The notes below the pieces were generated by a model that did no database searches, was not told the origin of the DNA, and saw nothing but the letters and a program-made list of their open reading frames with translations. From assembly GCA_023387335.1 (NCBI GenBank), contig JAEWIF010000050.1, positions 1-64,000 of the forward strand: DNA of 64,000 nt. Direction: 5' to 3'. Source of the stretch: Pseudomonadota bacterium (GTDB lineage Bacteria; Pseudomonadota; Gammaproteobacteria; Burkholderiales; Burkholderiaceae_C). The position numbers and the translations under genes are program-made. Positions 52,792 to 62,789 of the stretch are shown here, piece after piece. Within the stretch, counting starts at the first letter, position 1, and every line of letters starts with the position of its first letter.

Positions 52792-53103
52792 ATGGCCCTG
52801 GTTCCCGGCGAGCTGATCACCGACGGCGGCGAGCACGACCTCAACCCCGGCCGGCGCACCTTCACCGTGGTGGTGAAGAACACGGCCGACCGGCCGATCC
52901 AGGTGGGCTCGCACTACCACTTCGCCGAGACCAACGGCGCGCTGCAGTTCGACCGCGACGCCGCGCGCGGGATGCGGCTGAACATCGCCTCGGGCACCGC
53001 GGTGCGGTTCGAGCCGGGGCAGCAGCGGACGGTGGAACTGGTCGACTACTCGGGCGCGCGGGCGGTGTACGGCTTCCGCGCGCTCGTCCAAGGAAAGCTC
53101 TGA
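52792..53103 (+). CDS. ureB: Urease beta subunit
   Basis: The product has 103 residues, the normal length. VPGELITDGGEHDLNPGRRT and VGSHYHFAETNGALQFDRDA are diagnostic. The ATG at 52792 was chosen; a GTG three codons earlier overlaps the preceding stop. It starts 5 bp after the His-rich gene and ends 1 bp before ureC. Confidence 0.96.
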   Translation: MALVPGELITDGGEHDLNPGRRTFTVVVKNTADRPIQVGSHYHFAETNGALQFDRDAARGMRLNIASGTAVRFEPGQQRTVELVDYSGARAVYGFRALVQGKL

Positions 53104-53104
53104 G

Positions 53105-54823
<1,719 letters not shown>

Positions 54824-54831
54824 GTTCGGCC

Positions 54832-55314
54832 ATGGACCGTTCCACTCCCGAGCTGGCCTTCCGCCTGGACGACCTGCACGACCCGCGCATCGCCGACTTC
54901 CTGCGCGAGCACCTGGCCGACATGCGTTCGGTCTCGCCGCCGGAGAGCGTGCATGCGCTGGACCTGGACGGCTTGCGGCAGCCGCACATCCGCTTCTTCT
55001 CGGCCTGGACCGACGAGGGACGCACCCTCGCCGGCACCGGCGCGATCAAGCGCATCGCTTCCACGCACGGCGAGATCAAGTCGATGCGCACCGCCGCCGC
55101 GTTGCGCGGGCGCGGCGTCGCGTCGGCGATGCTGCTGCACCTGCTGGCGCATGCGCGTGCGCAAGGCTGGCAGCGCGTGTCGCTGGAAACCGGCTCGCAG
55201 CCTTTCTTCGCGCCCGCACGCGCGCTGTATGCGCGGCACGGTTTCGCGCCCTGCGGCCCGTTCGAGGGCTACCGCGAGGATCCGGCCAGCTGCTTCATGA
55301 CAATGTCGCTATGA
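54832..55314 (+). CDS. GNAT-family N-acetyltransferase inside the urease operon
   Basis: The product has 160 residues. Acetyl-CoA loop RGRGVASAMLLHLLAHARAQ (motif A, R-x-x-G-x-A type) and RVSLETGSQPFFAPARALYA (motif B) are clear. It starts 8 bp after ureC and overlaps ureE by 4 bp (ATGA), so it is a true operon member. The acceptor is unknown; it could modify a small amine, or a protein of the urease system. Similar genes are sometimes seen between urease genes, but their role is not established. Confidence 0.88.
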   Translation: MDRSTPELAFRLDDLHDPRIADFLREHLADMRSVSPPESVHALDLDGLRQPHIRFFSAWTDEGRTLAGTGAIKRIASTHGEIKSMRTAAALRGRGVASAMLLHLLAHARAQGWQRVSLETGSQPFFAPARALYARHGFAPCGPFEGYREDPASCFMTMSL

Positions 55315-55838
55315 GCGACACCTCCACTCACCTCCTTGCCGTGGGCAAGTGCATTCCCCAGGGCCGCGGGCTCGCACCCGTGCTCGTGCGTCGCGCCGCG
55401 ACCGTCGAGCTCGACTGGGACGTGCGGCAGAAGAGCCGCTTCCAGGCCACCGATTCGCAAGGGCGCACCCTGGGCGTGTTCCTGCCGCGCGGCACCGTGG
55501 TGCGCGGCGACGACGTGCTGGTGGCCGAAGACGGCTCGCTGGTGCGCGTGCTGGCGGCGCCGCAATCGGTGCTGAAGATCACGCATTGCACGTCGCACGG
55601 CACGCCATTCGACCTGACGCGCGCCGCCTACCACCTGGGCAACCGCCACGTCGCCATCGAGCTGAAGCCCGACCACCTGAAGATCGAGCCCGATCACGTG
55701 CTGGCCGACATGCTCCGCGGCATGCACCTGATCGTCGCGGAGGTCTCGGAGCCGTTCGAGCCAGAGGGCGGCGCCTATTCGGGCGGGCACGGCCACCACC
55801 ATGGACACGAGCACCACGACCACGGCCATTCGCACTGA
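55311..55838 (+). CDS. ureE: Urease accessory protein UreE (nickel chaperone)
   Basis: The product has 175 residues. LGVFLPRGTVVRGDDVLVAE and AAYHLGNRHVAIELKPDHLK are diagnostic; the Ni-binding His is in the latter. The C-terminal tail is His-rich (HGHHHGHEHHDHGHSH), a nickel store. It overlaps the GNAT gene by 4 bp. Its His-tail codons overlap the start of ureF by 38 bp in another frame. Confidence 0.95.
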   Translation: MSDTSTHLLAVGKCIPQGRGLAPVLVRRAATVELDWDVRQKSRFQATDSQGRTLGVFLPRGTVVRGDDVLVAEDGSLVRVLAAPQSVLKITHCTSHGTPFDLTRAAYHLGNRHVAIELKPDHLKIEPDHVLADMLRGMHLIVAEVSEPFEPEGGAYSGGHGHHHGHEHHDHGHSH

Positions 55839-56496
55839 CGGCGCGTTGCTGCGGCTGATCTGGCTGGCCTCGCCCGCGCTGCCGGTGGGTGGCTTCTCGT
55901 ATTCCGAGGGGCTGGAGGCCGCGGTCGAGGCGGGTCTGGTCGCCGATGAAGCCAGCGCCGCGGACTGGCTGGCCGATCAACTGCACCTGGCGCTCGCGGA
56001 ATCCGATCTCGCGGTGGTGGCACAGGCCGTCGAGGCGTTCCGTGCGAACGACACGGCGCGAGTGGCCGGACTCGACCGATGGGTGCGCCGCACCCGCGAG
56101 ACCAGCGAGCTGCGGCTGCAATCCGAGCAGATGGGCCGCTCGCTGGGCGACTGGTCGCGGTCGCTCGAGCCGCAACAACAGCCGGACAAGCGCGAGAGCC
56201 TCACCTATCCCGTCGCCTTCGCCCGCGCCGCCGCGCCGGTGCCGGCGCCCGTGCGCGACATCGTGCTGGCCTACGCCTTCGGCTGGGCCGAGAACCTGAT
56301 GCAGGCCGCCATCAAGGCCGTGCCGCTCGGCCAGTCGGCCGGCCAGCGCATCCTGCTGCGGCTGGCCGGCGAGATCCCCGCCGCGGCAACCCACGCGATC
56401 GCCCTGCGCGACGAGGACCGCCAGGCCTTCACGCCGCGCCTGGCCATCCTCTCGGCGCAGCACGAAACCCAGTACTCACGCCTCTTCCGATCATGA
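55801..56496 (+). CDS. ureF: Urease accessory protein UreF
   Basis: The product has 231 residues. LLRLIWLASPALPVGGFSYS and FGWAENLMQAAIKAVPLGQS are diagnostic, the latter being the UreG/UreD interaction part. The ATG at 55801 lies within ureE; the first dozen residues (MDTSTTTTAIRTDG) are a non-conserved leader produced from the frame-shifted His-tail codons. A TTG at 55846 could be a shorter start. UreF gates UreG GTPase during nickel transfer. Confidence 0.94.
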   Translation: MDTSTTTTAIRTDGALLRLIWLASPALPVGGFSYSEGLEAAVEAGLVADEASAADWLADQLHLALAESDLAVVAQAVEAFRANDTARVAGLDRWVRRTRETSELRLQSEQMGRSLGDWSRSLEPQQQPDKRESLTYPVAFARAAAPVPAPVRDIVLAYAFGWAENLMQAAIKAVPLGQSAGQRILLRLAGEIPAAATHAIALRDEDRQAFTPRLAILSAQHETQYSRLFRS

Positions 56497-57140
56497 GCAA
56501 CCTGCATCAAATCCCCGGCCGCACCAGGAAGCTGCCGCCGCTGCGCGTCGGCATCGGCGGGCCGGTCGGCTCCGGCAAGACCACGCTCCTCGAGATGCTG
56601 TGCAAGGCCATGCGCGAGCGCTGGGACCTGGTGGCGATCACCAACGACATCTACACCAAGGAAGACCAGCGCCTGCTCACCGTCAGCGGCGCGCTGCCCG
56701 CCGAGCGCATCATGGGCGTGGAGACCGGCGGCTGCCCGCACACCGCGATCCGCGAGGACGCGTCGATCAACCTGGAGGCCATCGACCGCATGCTGGGCCA
56801 GTTCCCGGACGCGGACATCGTCTTCGTCGAAAGCGGCGGCGACAACCTGGCCGCCACCTTCAGCCCGGAGCTGTCGGACCTGACGATCTACGTCATCGAC
56901 GTCGCCGCCGGCGAGAAGATCCCGCGCAAGGGCGGCCCGGGCATCACCAAGAGCGACCTGTTCGTGATCAACAAGACCGACCTGGCGCCGCACGTGGGCG
57001 CGGACCTGCGCGTGATGGAAGCGGACACGCGGCGCATGCGCAAGGACAAGGCGTTCGTGATGACGAACCTGAAGACGCGCGAGGGGCTGGACGAGGTGGT
57101 GAGCTTCATCGAACGCAAGGGACTGCTGGCCGCGGGGTAG
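56493..57140 (+). CDS. ureG: Urease accessory GTPase UreG
   Basis: The product has 215 residues. P-loop GIGGPVGSGKTTLLEML, metal-binding CPH (ETGGCPHTAIRED) and NKTDLAPHVGADL (G4 motif) are present. It couples GTP hydrolysis to nickel delivery. It overlaps ureF by 4 bp. Last gene of the operon; a palindromic repeat pair follows as the likely transcript end. Confidence 0.96.
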   Translation: MSNLHQIPGRTRKLPPLRVGIGGPVGSGKTTLLEMLCKAMRERWDLVAITNDIYTKEDQRLLTVSGALPAERIMGVETGGCPHTAIREDASINLEAIDRMLGQFPDADIVFVESGGDNLAATFSPELSDLTIYVIDVAAGEKIPRKGGPGITKSDLFVINKTDLAPHVGADLRVMEADTRRMRKDKAFVMTNLKTREGLDEVVSFIERKGLLAAG

Positions 57141-57145
57141 GTCCT

Positions 57146-57233
57146 CGTCATTCCCGCGCAGGCGGGAATCCAGTGCGTCCACTTTTCAGCGACCAGAGGG
57201 AAGCCCTGGATCCCCGCCTGCGCGGGGATGACG
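57146..57233. repeat. Palindromic repeat pair after ureG
   Basis: Units CGTCATTCCCGC-GCAG-GCGGGAATCCAG (57146-57173) and CTGGATCCCCGC-CTGC-GCGGGGATGACG (57206-57233). They sit between convergent genes and probably mark the end of the urease operon. Confidence 0.88.
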
Positions 57234-57257
57234 ATGACGATGACGGCGGACACGCGC

Positions 57258-58253
57258 TCAGCCGCGGATCTTCAGCACCACGTTGCCCACCAGTTCGCCC
57301 GACTCCACCTTCTCGTGGGCGGCGGCGACATCCTCAAGCGGAAACACCGCGCCGATGGTGTGCGCCAGCGCGTTGCCTGCGAGCAACTCGACCGCTTCGC
57401 GCGTGACTGCTTCGCGGTCCGCGGGCAGCAGGTCGTAGACGACGAAGAAGCGCAGCTCCAGCGAGCTCCACAGCAGCGTGCGGAAGTGCACCGGCACGTC
57501 GCCGGGCTGGTTGGAGCCGTAGCCGACCAGGCGGCCGTGCGGCCTCAGCGCGCCCTGGGGCAGCAGCTTCGCCGTGGTGGAGAAATCCATGTCGATGACG
57601 GCGTCGGCGCCGATGCCCGCGGTGAGCGCCTTCACCCGCGTGGCCACGTCCTCGCGCTTGTAGTCGATGACGTGGTGGGCGCCGGCCGCCCCGGCGTGGT
57701 CGCGCCGCGCGTCCGATCCGGCCGTGGCCAGCACCGTCGCCCCGCGCCGGCGGGCCAGCTGCGTCACATAGTGCCCGACCGCGCTGCCGCCGCCGATGAC
57801 GAGCAGCGTTCGCCCGGCCAGGTCGCCGGCCAGGTCGCCGGCCAGGCGCACGGCCTGCAGGGCCGTCAGCAGCGGGATGCCGATGCAGGCGCCGGCCTCG
57901 AAGCTCACGGGGGCGGGCAAGGGAACGGCCTGCCGCTGCGGCAAGGCGATGAACTCGGCGGCCGTGCCCATGGGACGCTGCCACTGGCCGTTCCAGATCC
58001 AGACGCGCTCGCCGATCCGCTCCTTGGGCACGCCGGGGCCGACCTCGGCGATCACGCCGGCGCCGTCGCTGTGGGGCACGATGACGCCGCCCTCGACCGG
58101 CCGGCCGACCCGCGACTTGACGTCCGACGGGTTCACGCCCGAGGCGTGGAGCTCCACCAGCACCTCGCCGGCCCGCGGGACCGGACGGGGCAGGTCACCG
58201 ACCTCGAGCACCTCGCGGGCCGGGCCGTTGCGGGAGTACCAGGCGGCTTTCAT
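57258..58253 (-). CDS. Zinc-free quinone oxidoreductase (MDR family)
   Basis: The product has 331 residues. MKAAWYSRNGPAREVLEVGD and LHASGVNPSDVKSRVGR are family starts; the NAD(P) site is LLVIGGGSAVGHYVTQLARR, with GGGSAVG where GAxGGVG is usual. No zinc ligands (Cys/His) are present, so it is of the zeta-crystallin/quinone reductase type. A 12-bp tandem repeat encodes AGDLAGDLAG just before the cofactor motif. It stands alone, convergent with ureG. Confidence 0.9.
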   Translation of the reverse strand: MKAAWYSRNGPAREVLEVGDLPRPVPRAGEVLVELHASGVNPSDVKSRVGRPVEGGVIVPHSDGAGVIAEVGPGVPKERIGERVWIWNGQWQRPMGTAAEFIALPQRQAVPLPAPVSFEAGACIGIPLLTALQAVRLAGDLAGDLAGRTLLVIGGGSAVGHYVTQLARRRGATVLATAGSDARRDHAGAAGAHHVIDYKREDVATRVKALTAGIGADAVIDMDFSTTAKLLPQGALRPHGRLVGYGSNQPGDVPVHFRTLLWSSLELRFFVVYDLLPADREAVTREAVELLAGNALAHTIGAVFPLEDVAAAHEKVESGELVGNVVLKIRG

Positions 58254-58367
58254 TCGACGATTCTGCCGCGACGCCCTACGGTCGGGCTGTCAAGCGCGGC
58301 ATTGACTGATTGAGGGCATAGCCCGGGAATACCCTCAAACGGCTGTTCTTTCGCGACAATTGCGCCC

Positions 58368-58589
58368 ATGCAAGACCGCTTCCAAGAAAACCAGGCCATC
58401 GACGCCACCGACATCCGCATCATCATCGAAGACGAACAGGAACTGACCCAGAAGGAACTGGCCCAGGAGCGCAAGGCCGCGCTGGAGGCGCAGCAGCGCC
58501 TGACCTGGATGAAGCACTCCGCCGAGCAGCTGGCCAACCGGATCCCGGTGTCCGTGTTCGCCATGGGCGACCTGGCCCAGGCCGGCTGA
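58368..58589 (+). CDS. Small coiled-coil protein, unknown
   Basis: The product has 73 residues, mostly charged and helical (DIRIIIEDEQELTQKELAQE, then LEAQQRLTWMKHSAEQLANR). The high Gln/Glu content suggests a coiled coil. It is divergent from the quinone reductase gene and convergent with the reductase at 58602. The pattern looks like a genuine conserved small protein. No function is known. Confidence 0.6.
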   Translation: MQDRFQENQAIDATDIRIIIEDEQELTQKELAQERKAALEAQQRLTWMKHSAEQLANRIPVSVFAMGDLAQAG

Positions 58590-58601
58590 CCCCTCTCCCC
58601 G

Positions 58602-59510
58602 CTATGGCGTGCCGCCCGCGACCGGGTGCGCCGCCATCAGCTCCAGGGCGCGCACCAGCGCCGAATGATCCAGATTCGCCATCCCGTTCGCCGCGCAGGC
58701 CTGCATCAGCTGCGCGGCGCTTGCCGTCTGGGGCAGTGACACGCCCAGCTCGCGGGCGCCCTGCAGCGCCAGGCCCAGGTCCTTCTGGTGCAGCGCGATG
58801 CGGAATCCCGGGTTGAACGTGCGCTGGACCATGCGCTCGCCGTGCACCTCCAGCACCCGGCTGGCCGCGAAGCCGCCCATCAACGCCTGACGCACCTTGG
58901 CCGGATCGGCCCCGGCCTTGCTCGCGAAGAGCAGGGCCTCGCCGACGGCCGCGATGTTCAGCGCCACGATGATCTGGTTGGCCACCTTGGTGGTCTGGCC
59001 GTCGCCGTTGCCGCCCACCAGGGTGATGTTCTTGCCCATCTTCTCGAGCAGCGGACGCACGCGCTCGAAGACGGCCGGATCGCCGCCGCACATGACGGTG
59101 AGCGAGGCCGCCTTGGCGCCGACCTCGCCGCCCGACACCGGCGCGTCGATGTAGTCGGCGCCCAGGTCGTTGATCCGGCGCGCGAAGTCCTTGGTGGCCA
59201 TGGGCGAGATCGAGCTCATGTCCACGACGACCTTGCGAGGCCCCGCGCCCTTGTCGCCGGACAGCCCGGCGGCGATGCCGTTCGGGCCGAACAGCACCGC
59301 CTCCACGTCCGGCGTGTCGGGGACCATGGTGAAGACCACTTCCGCGGCGCGCGCCACCTCGGCCGGGGTGGCGCACGTGACCGCGCCGGCGGCCGTGATC
59401 TCGGCCGGCACCTTGCTGCGCGTGTTCACGTGCACGGTGTGGCCGGCCTTGACCAGGTGCAGGGCCATGGGCGCGCCCATGATGCCCAGGCCGATGAATC
59501 CGATGTTCAT
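58602..59510 (-). CDS. garR: Tartronate semialdehyde reductase (2-hydroxy-3-oxopropionate reductase)
   Basis: The product has 302 residues. The NAD(P) fold starts at once (MNIGFIGLGIMGAPMALHLV); DAPVSGGEVGAKAASLTVMC is the substrate-site signature, and GNGDGQTTKVANQIIVALNI carries the catalytic Lys. It reduces tartronate semialdehyde to glycerate, linking to the glycerate kinase at 23.5 kb. It is first or second in function after both galactarate degradation (via aldolase) and glyoxylate condensation. It ends the minus-strand operon that begins with the dehydratase at 61694. GlxR is an equally valid name. Confidence 0.9.
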   Translation of the reverse strand: MNIGFIGLGIMGAPMALHLVKAGHTVHVNTRSKVPAEITAAGAVTCATPAEVARAAEVVFTMVPDTPDVEAVLFGPNGIAAGLSGDKGAGPRKVVVDMSSISPMATKDFARRINDLGADYIDAPVSGGEVGAKAASLTVMCGGDPAVFERVRPLLEKMGKNITLVGGNGDGQTTKVANQIIVALNIAAVGEALLFASKAGADPAKVRQALMGGFAASRVLEVHGERMVQRTFNPGFRIALHQKDLGLALQGARELGVSLPQTASAAQLMQACAANGMANLDHSALVRALELMAAHPVAGGTP

Positions 59511-59544
59511 GCAGTTCTCCTTGCCGCGGAGGGGATCCCCGCCG

Positions 59545-60507
59545 TCAGTCCGCGGTGATCTTGCCGGTTTCGATCACCTTCTTCCAGCGCGCGAACTCGG
59601 CGGCCTGGAAGGCGGTGAACTGCTCGGGCGTGTTGCCCACGATCTCGAAGCCCAGGTTCAGCAGGCTGTCCTTGACCTTGGGATCGTTGAGCCCGGCCAC
59701 GATGGCGTCGTGCAGCTTGGTCCTGATGTCGGCCGGCAGCCCCTTGGGCGCGGCCAGCGCCTGCCACGAATAGACCGTGATGCCCTTGTATCCCAGCTCC
59801 TCCATGGTCGGCACGTCGGGCAGCAGCGGCGAACGCTTGCTGGAGGTGATCGCCAGCGGGCGCAGCTTGCCGGCCTTCACGTTGGGCAGGCCGGTGTTGA
59901 TGTTCATGAAGGTCGCGTCGACCTGGCCGCCCAGCAGGTCCTGCATCGCGGGGGCGCCGCCCTTGTACGGCACGTGCACGCCCTTGGTGTGGGTCTCCTG
60001 CCAGAACAGCTCGGCGGTCAGGTGGTCGCTGGTGCCGTTGCCGGCGGACGCGAACGTCACCGTCGACGGCTTGGCCTTCTGCGCGGCGATGATGTCGGCC
60101 ACCGACTTGTAGGGCGAGTTGGCGGGCACGGTCAGGATGTTGGGCGCCTGGACCGCCACCGTCAGGTAGTCGAAGTCCTTCAGCGGGTCGTAGCCCAGGC
60201 CCTTCATCAGGTGCGGGCCGATCACGAACGGGCCGAGCGACGAGACGAAGATGGTGTAGCCGTCCGGCGCCGCGCGCTTGGCCGTGGTGGCGCCCAGCGT
60301 GCCGCCGGCGCCCGAGGTGTTCTGCACGACGAAGGTGCCGCCCAGCTTCTCCTGCAGCCGCGGCTGCAGCGAGCGCGCGATCATGTCGGTGGACCCGCCG
60401 GGCGGGAAAGGCACGAGCAGGGTGACGGGCTTGGCGGTGGGCCAGGCCTGGGCATGGGCGATCACGGTCGCGGCGCCGAGCGCCAGGGCGGCGATGGCTT
60501 TCTTCAT
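59545..60507 (-). CDS. Bug/TctC-type periplasmic binding protein
   Basis: The product has 320 residues with signal MKKAIAALALGAATVIAHAQ. WPTAKPVTLLVPFPPGGSTD and VPYKGGAPAMQDLLGGQVDA are family signatures. It lies between the enolase-superfamily dehydratase and tartronate semialdehyde reductase in one minus-strand operon, so its ligand is probably a sugar diacid such as galactarate. TctAB genes are absent. A GAGACAA sequence lies just before the ATG. Confidence 0.9.
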   Translation of the reverse strand: MKKAIAALALGAATVIAHAQAWPTAKPVTLLVPFPPGGSTDMIARSLQPRLQEKLGGTFVVQNTSGAGGTLGATTAKRAAPDGYTIFVSSLGPFVIGPHLMKGLGYDPLKDFDYLTVAVQAPNILTVPANSPYKSVADIIAAQKAKPSTVTFASAGNGTSDHLTAELFWQETHTKGVHVPYKGGAPAMQDLLGGQVDATFMNINTGLPNVKAGKLRPLAITSSKRSPLLPDVPTMEELGYKGITVYSWQALAAPKGLPADIRTKLHDAIVAGLNDPKVKDSLLNLGFEIVGNTPEQFTAFQAAEFARWKKVIETGKITAD

Positions 60508-60545
60508 CGGTTGTCTCCTTCTGGGTGGTGTGGATGGGGCGCGCG

Positions 60546-61694
60546 TTACAGCGGCGCGCCGGCGTGGAAGGTCTCGCGCGTCCAGGCGCGGGCCTGTTCG
60601 CTGAGCGTGAGGCCGAGGCCGGGCCGCGTGGGCACCCGCATGCGGCCGGCATCGATCTCGATGCGTTCGTTGAAGAGCGGCTCCAGCCACTCGAAGTGCT
60701 CGACCCAGGGCTCGCGCGGGTACGCGGCGGCCAGGTGCACGTGCAGCTCCATCGCGAAGTGCGGCGCCAGCATCAGCCCGGCGTGCTCGGCCAGCGTGGC
60801 CACCTTCAGGAAGGGCGTGATGCCGCCCACGCGCGGGCCGTCGGGCATCAGGTAGTCGGCCGCGCGGTGGCGGATCAGGTCCCAGTGCTCGCCGACGCTG
60901 GTGAGCATCTCGCCCGTGGCGATGGGCGTGTCGAACTGCGCGGCCAGCGCGGCGTGGCCTTCATGGTCGTAGGCGTCCAGCGGCTCCTCGATCCACACCA
61001 GGTTGAAGCGCTCGAAGGTGCGGCACATGCGCTGCGCGGTCGGGCGGTCCCACTGCTGGTTGGCGTCCACCATGATCGATGCGGTGTCGCCGAGGTGTTC
61101 GCGCACCGCTTCCAGCCGGCGGATGTCCAGCGCACCGTCGGGCTGGCCGACCTTGAGCTTGATGCCGCCGATGCCGCGGTCCAGCGACTTGCGGGCGTTG
61201 ACCAGCAGCTGGTCGGTGGGCGTGTGCAGGAAGCCGCCCGAGGTGTTGTAGCAGCGGACCGAGTCGCGGTGCGCGCCGAGCAGCTTGGCCAGCGACAGGC
61301 CGGCGCGCCGGGCCTTGAGGTCCCACAGCGCGACGTCGAACGCACCGATCGCCTGCGCCGCCATGCCGCTGCGGCCGACCGAGGCGCCCGCCCAGCAAAG
61401 CTTGTCCCACAGCCGGGCGATGTCGCTCGGGTCCTCGCCGATGAGCGCCGGAGCGATCTCGCGAGCGTGGGCGAACTGCCCGGGGCCGCCCGCCCGCTTG
61501 GAATAGCTGAAGCCCAGGCCGGTGTGGCCGCTTTCGGTGCGCACTTCCGCGAACAGCATCGCGATCTCCGTCATCGGCTTCTGGCGGCCGGTGAGCACCT
61601 TGGCGTCACTGATGGGCGTGGCCAGCGGGAGGTAGCAGGAGGAGAGGCGAAGGCCTTCGATGCGATCGCCGGAAGCGGATGGTAACGTTGTCAT
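60546..61694 (-). CDS. Enolase-superfamily acid-sugar dehydratase (L-talarate/galactarate-type)
   Basis: The product has 382 residues. The mandelate-racemase subgroup is identified by GIKLKVG (KxK, catalytic Lys), metal ligands in VDANQQW, WIEEPLD and TGEML, and the His in LAPHFAMELHVHL. The N-terminal capping domain (DRIEGLRLSSCYLPLATPIS) is complete. Together with a GarD-type gene, a LacI regulator and tartronate semialdehyde reductase, it most likely dehydrates galactarate and/or L-talarate to 5-keto-4-deoxyglucarate. The first codons lie inside a LacI operator. Substrate specificity is inferred from neighbours. Confidence 0.85.
   Translation of the reverse strand: MTTLPSASGDRIEGLRLSSCYLPLATPISDAKVLTGRQKPMTEIAMLFAEVRTESGHTGLGFSYSKRAGGPGQFAHAREIAPALIGEDPSDIARLWDKLCWAGASVGRSGMAAQAIGAFDVALWDLKARRAGLSLAKLLGAHRDSVRCYNTSGGFLHTPTDQLLVNARKSLDRGIGGIKLKVGQPDGALDIRRLEAVREHLGDTASIMVDANQQWDRPTAQRMCRTFERFNLVWIEEPLDAYDHEGHAALAAQFDTPIATGEMLTSVGEHWDLIRHRAADYLMPDGPRVGGITPFLKVATLAEHAGLMLAPHFAMELHVHLAAAYPREPWVEHFEWLEPLFNERIEIDAGRMRVPTRPGLGLTLSEQARAWTRETFHAGAPL
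61679..61694. promoter_or_regulatory. LacI-type operator O1 overlapping the dehydratase start
   Basis: ATGGTAACGTTGTCAT is a near-perfect palindrome with the central AACGTT core of LacI/GalR-family sites. Its end is the start codon of the dehydratase gene on the minus strand. Confidence 0.75.
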
Positions 61695-61735
61695 GTTGAG
61701 TCAAAAGCAAAGGCCATAGGCCTGATTTTGAAGTC

Positions 61736-61751
61736 ATGGTAACGTTGCCAT
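61736..61751. promoter_or_regulatory. LacI-type operator O2 between dehydratase and lacI-type gene
   Basis: ATGGTAACGTTGCCAT, the same 16-bp word as O1 but for one base, centred 57 bp from it. The pair is suited to cooperative binding by the regulator encoded 29 bp downstream. Confidence 0.78.
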
Positions 61752-61779
61752 TCCGGACGCGTCAACCCTTGTTTCCCCG

Positions 61780-62784
61780 ATGAACCGCACCGCCGCGCTC
61801 AAGCCCCCGACCCTGCACGACGTGGCGCGCGAGGCCGGCGTGTCGCTGATCACGGCATCGCGGGCCCTGAGCAATCCGGCCGTGGTCTCCGACAAGACGC
61901 TGGCGCGCGTGCGCGAAGCGGTCGAGCGCACCGGCTACATCCCCAACCTGCTGGCCGGTGGCCTGAAGTCCAAGCGCAGCATGACCATCGCGGGACTGGT
62001 GCCGATCATCTCGGTGCCGCAGTTCCTGCCCACCATCCGCACGCTGACCGAAACGCTGGACGCCGCGGGCTACCAGCTGATCCTGGGCCAGAGCGGCTAC
62101 GACTACTCGCGCGAGGAGCGGCTGATCGACACCATGCTCGCGCGCCGGCCCGACGGCATCGTGGTCGCGGGTCTCGTGCGGTCGGAGCAGGCCCGTGATC
62201 GGCTGCGCCGGGTGGGCATCCCCGTGGTCGAGACCTGGGACATCAGCGACCGCCCGATCGACGTGGTGGTCGGTTTCTCGCACCTGAAGGTGGGCAGCGC
62301 GGTCGCGGGCTATTTCCTTTCGCGCGGCTGGGAGCGCGTCGCCGTCGCCACCGGCGACGACCAGCGCGCGATGCAGCGCCTGGAGGGCTTCTGCGCCGCT
62401 TGCGGCCGCGACGTGCCCGTCGTGAAAGTGCCGGCGCCGAGCAACCTGGCCGTCGGGCGCCGCGCGCTGGCGGAACTGCTGGAGCGCGAACCGAAGCTGC
62501 AGGCGATCAGCTGCAGCTCCGACGGCCTGGCGCAAGGCGTGCTGGTCGAGGCCGCAAGCCGCGGCCTGCGCGTGCCCGAGGACCTGGCGGTCTGCGGCTT
62601 CGGCGACGCCGACTTCGCCGCGCACCTGCTGCCTTCGCTCACCACCGTCCATGTCGATGGCGCCGAGATCGGCCGCCGCGCCGCGCAACTCATCCTCGAC
62701 CGCTGCAACGGCACGCCGGTCGAGCAACCCGTCGTCGATCTGGGCTTCCGCATCGTCGAGCGGCAATCCACGTCCGTGAAGTGA
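61780..62784 (+). CDS. LacI-family regulator of acid-sugar catabolism
   Basis: The product has 334 residues. The LacI helix-turn-helix is LHDVAREAGVSLITASRALS, followed by the hinge and a two-lobed effector domain (IVVAGLVRSEQARDRLRRVG; VCGFGDADFAAHLLPSLTTV). It is divergent from the dehydratase operon and upstream of the garD-type gene. Both palindromic operators lie in its promoter region, so it probably represses both directions and itself. Effector: galactarate or an intermediate (inferred). Confidence 0.92.
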   Translation: MNRTAALKPPTLHDVAREAGVSLITASRALSNPAVVSDKTLARVREAVERTGYIPNLLAGGLKSKRSMTIAGLVPIISVPQFLPTIRTLTETLDAAGYQLILGQSGYDYSREERLIDTMLARRPDGIVVAGLVRSEQARDRLRRVGIPVVETWDISDRPIDVVVGFSHLKVGSAVAGYFLSRGWERVAVATGDDQRAMQRLEGFCAACGRDVPVVKVPAPSNLAVGRRALAELLEREPKLQAISCSSDGLAQGVLVEAASRGLRVPEDLAVCGFGDADFAAHLLPSLTTVHVDGAEIGRRAAQLILDRCNGTPVEQPVVDLGFRIVERQSTSVK

Positions 62785-62789
62785 TCACC

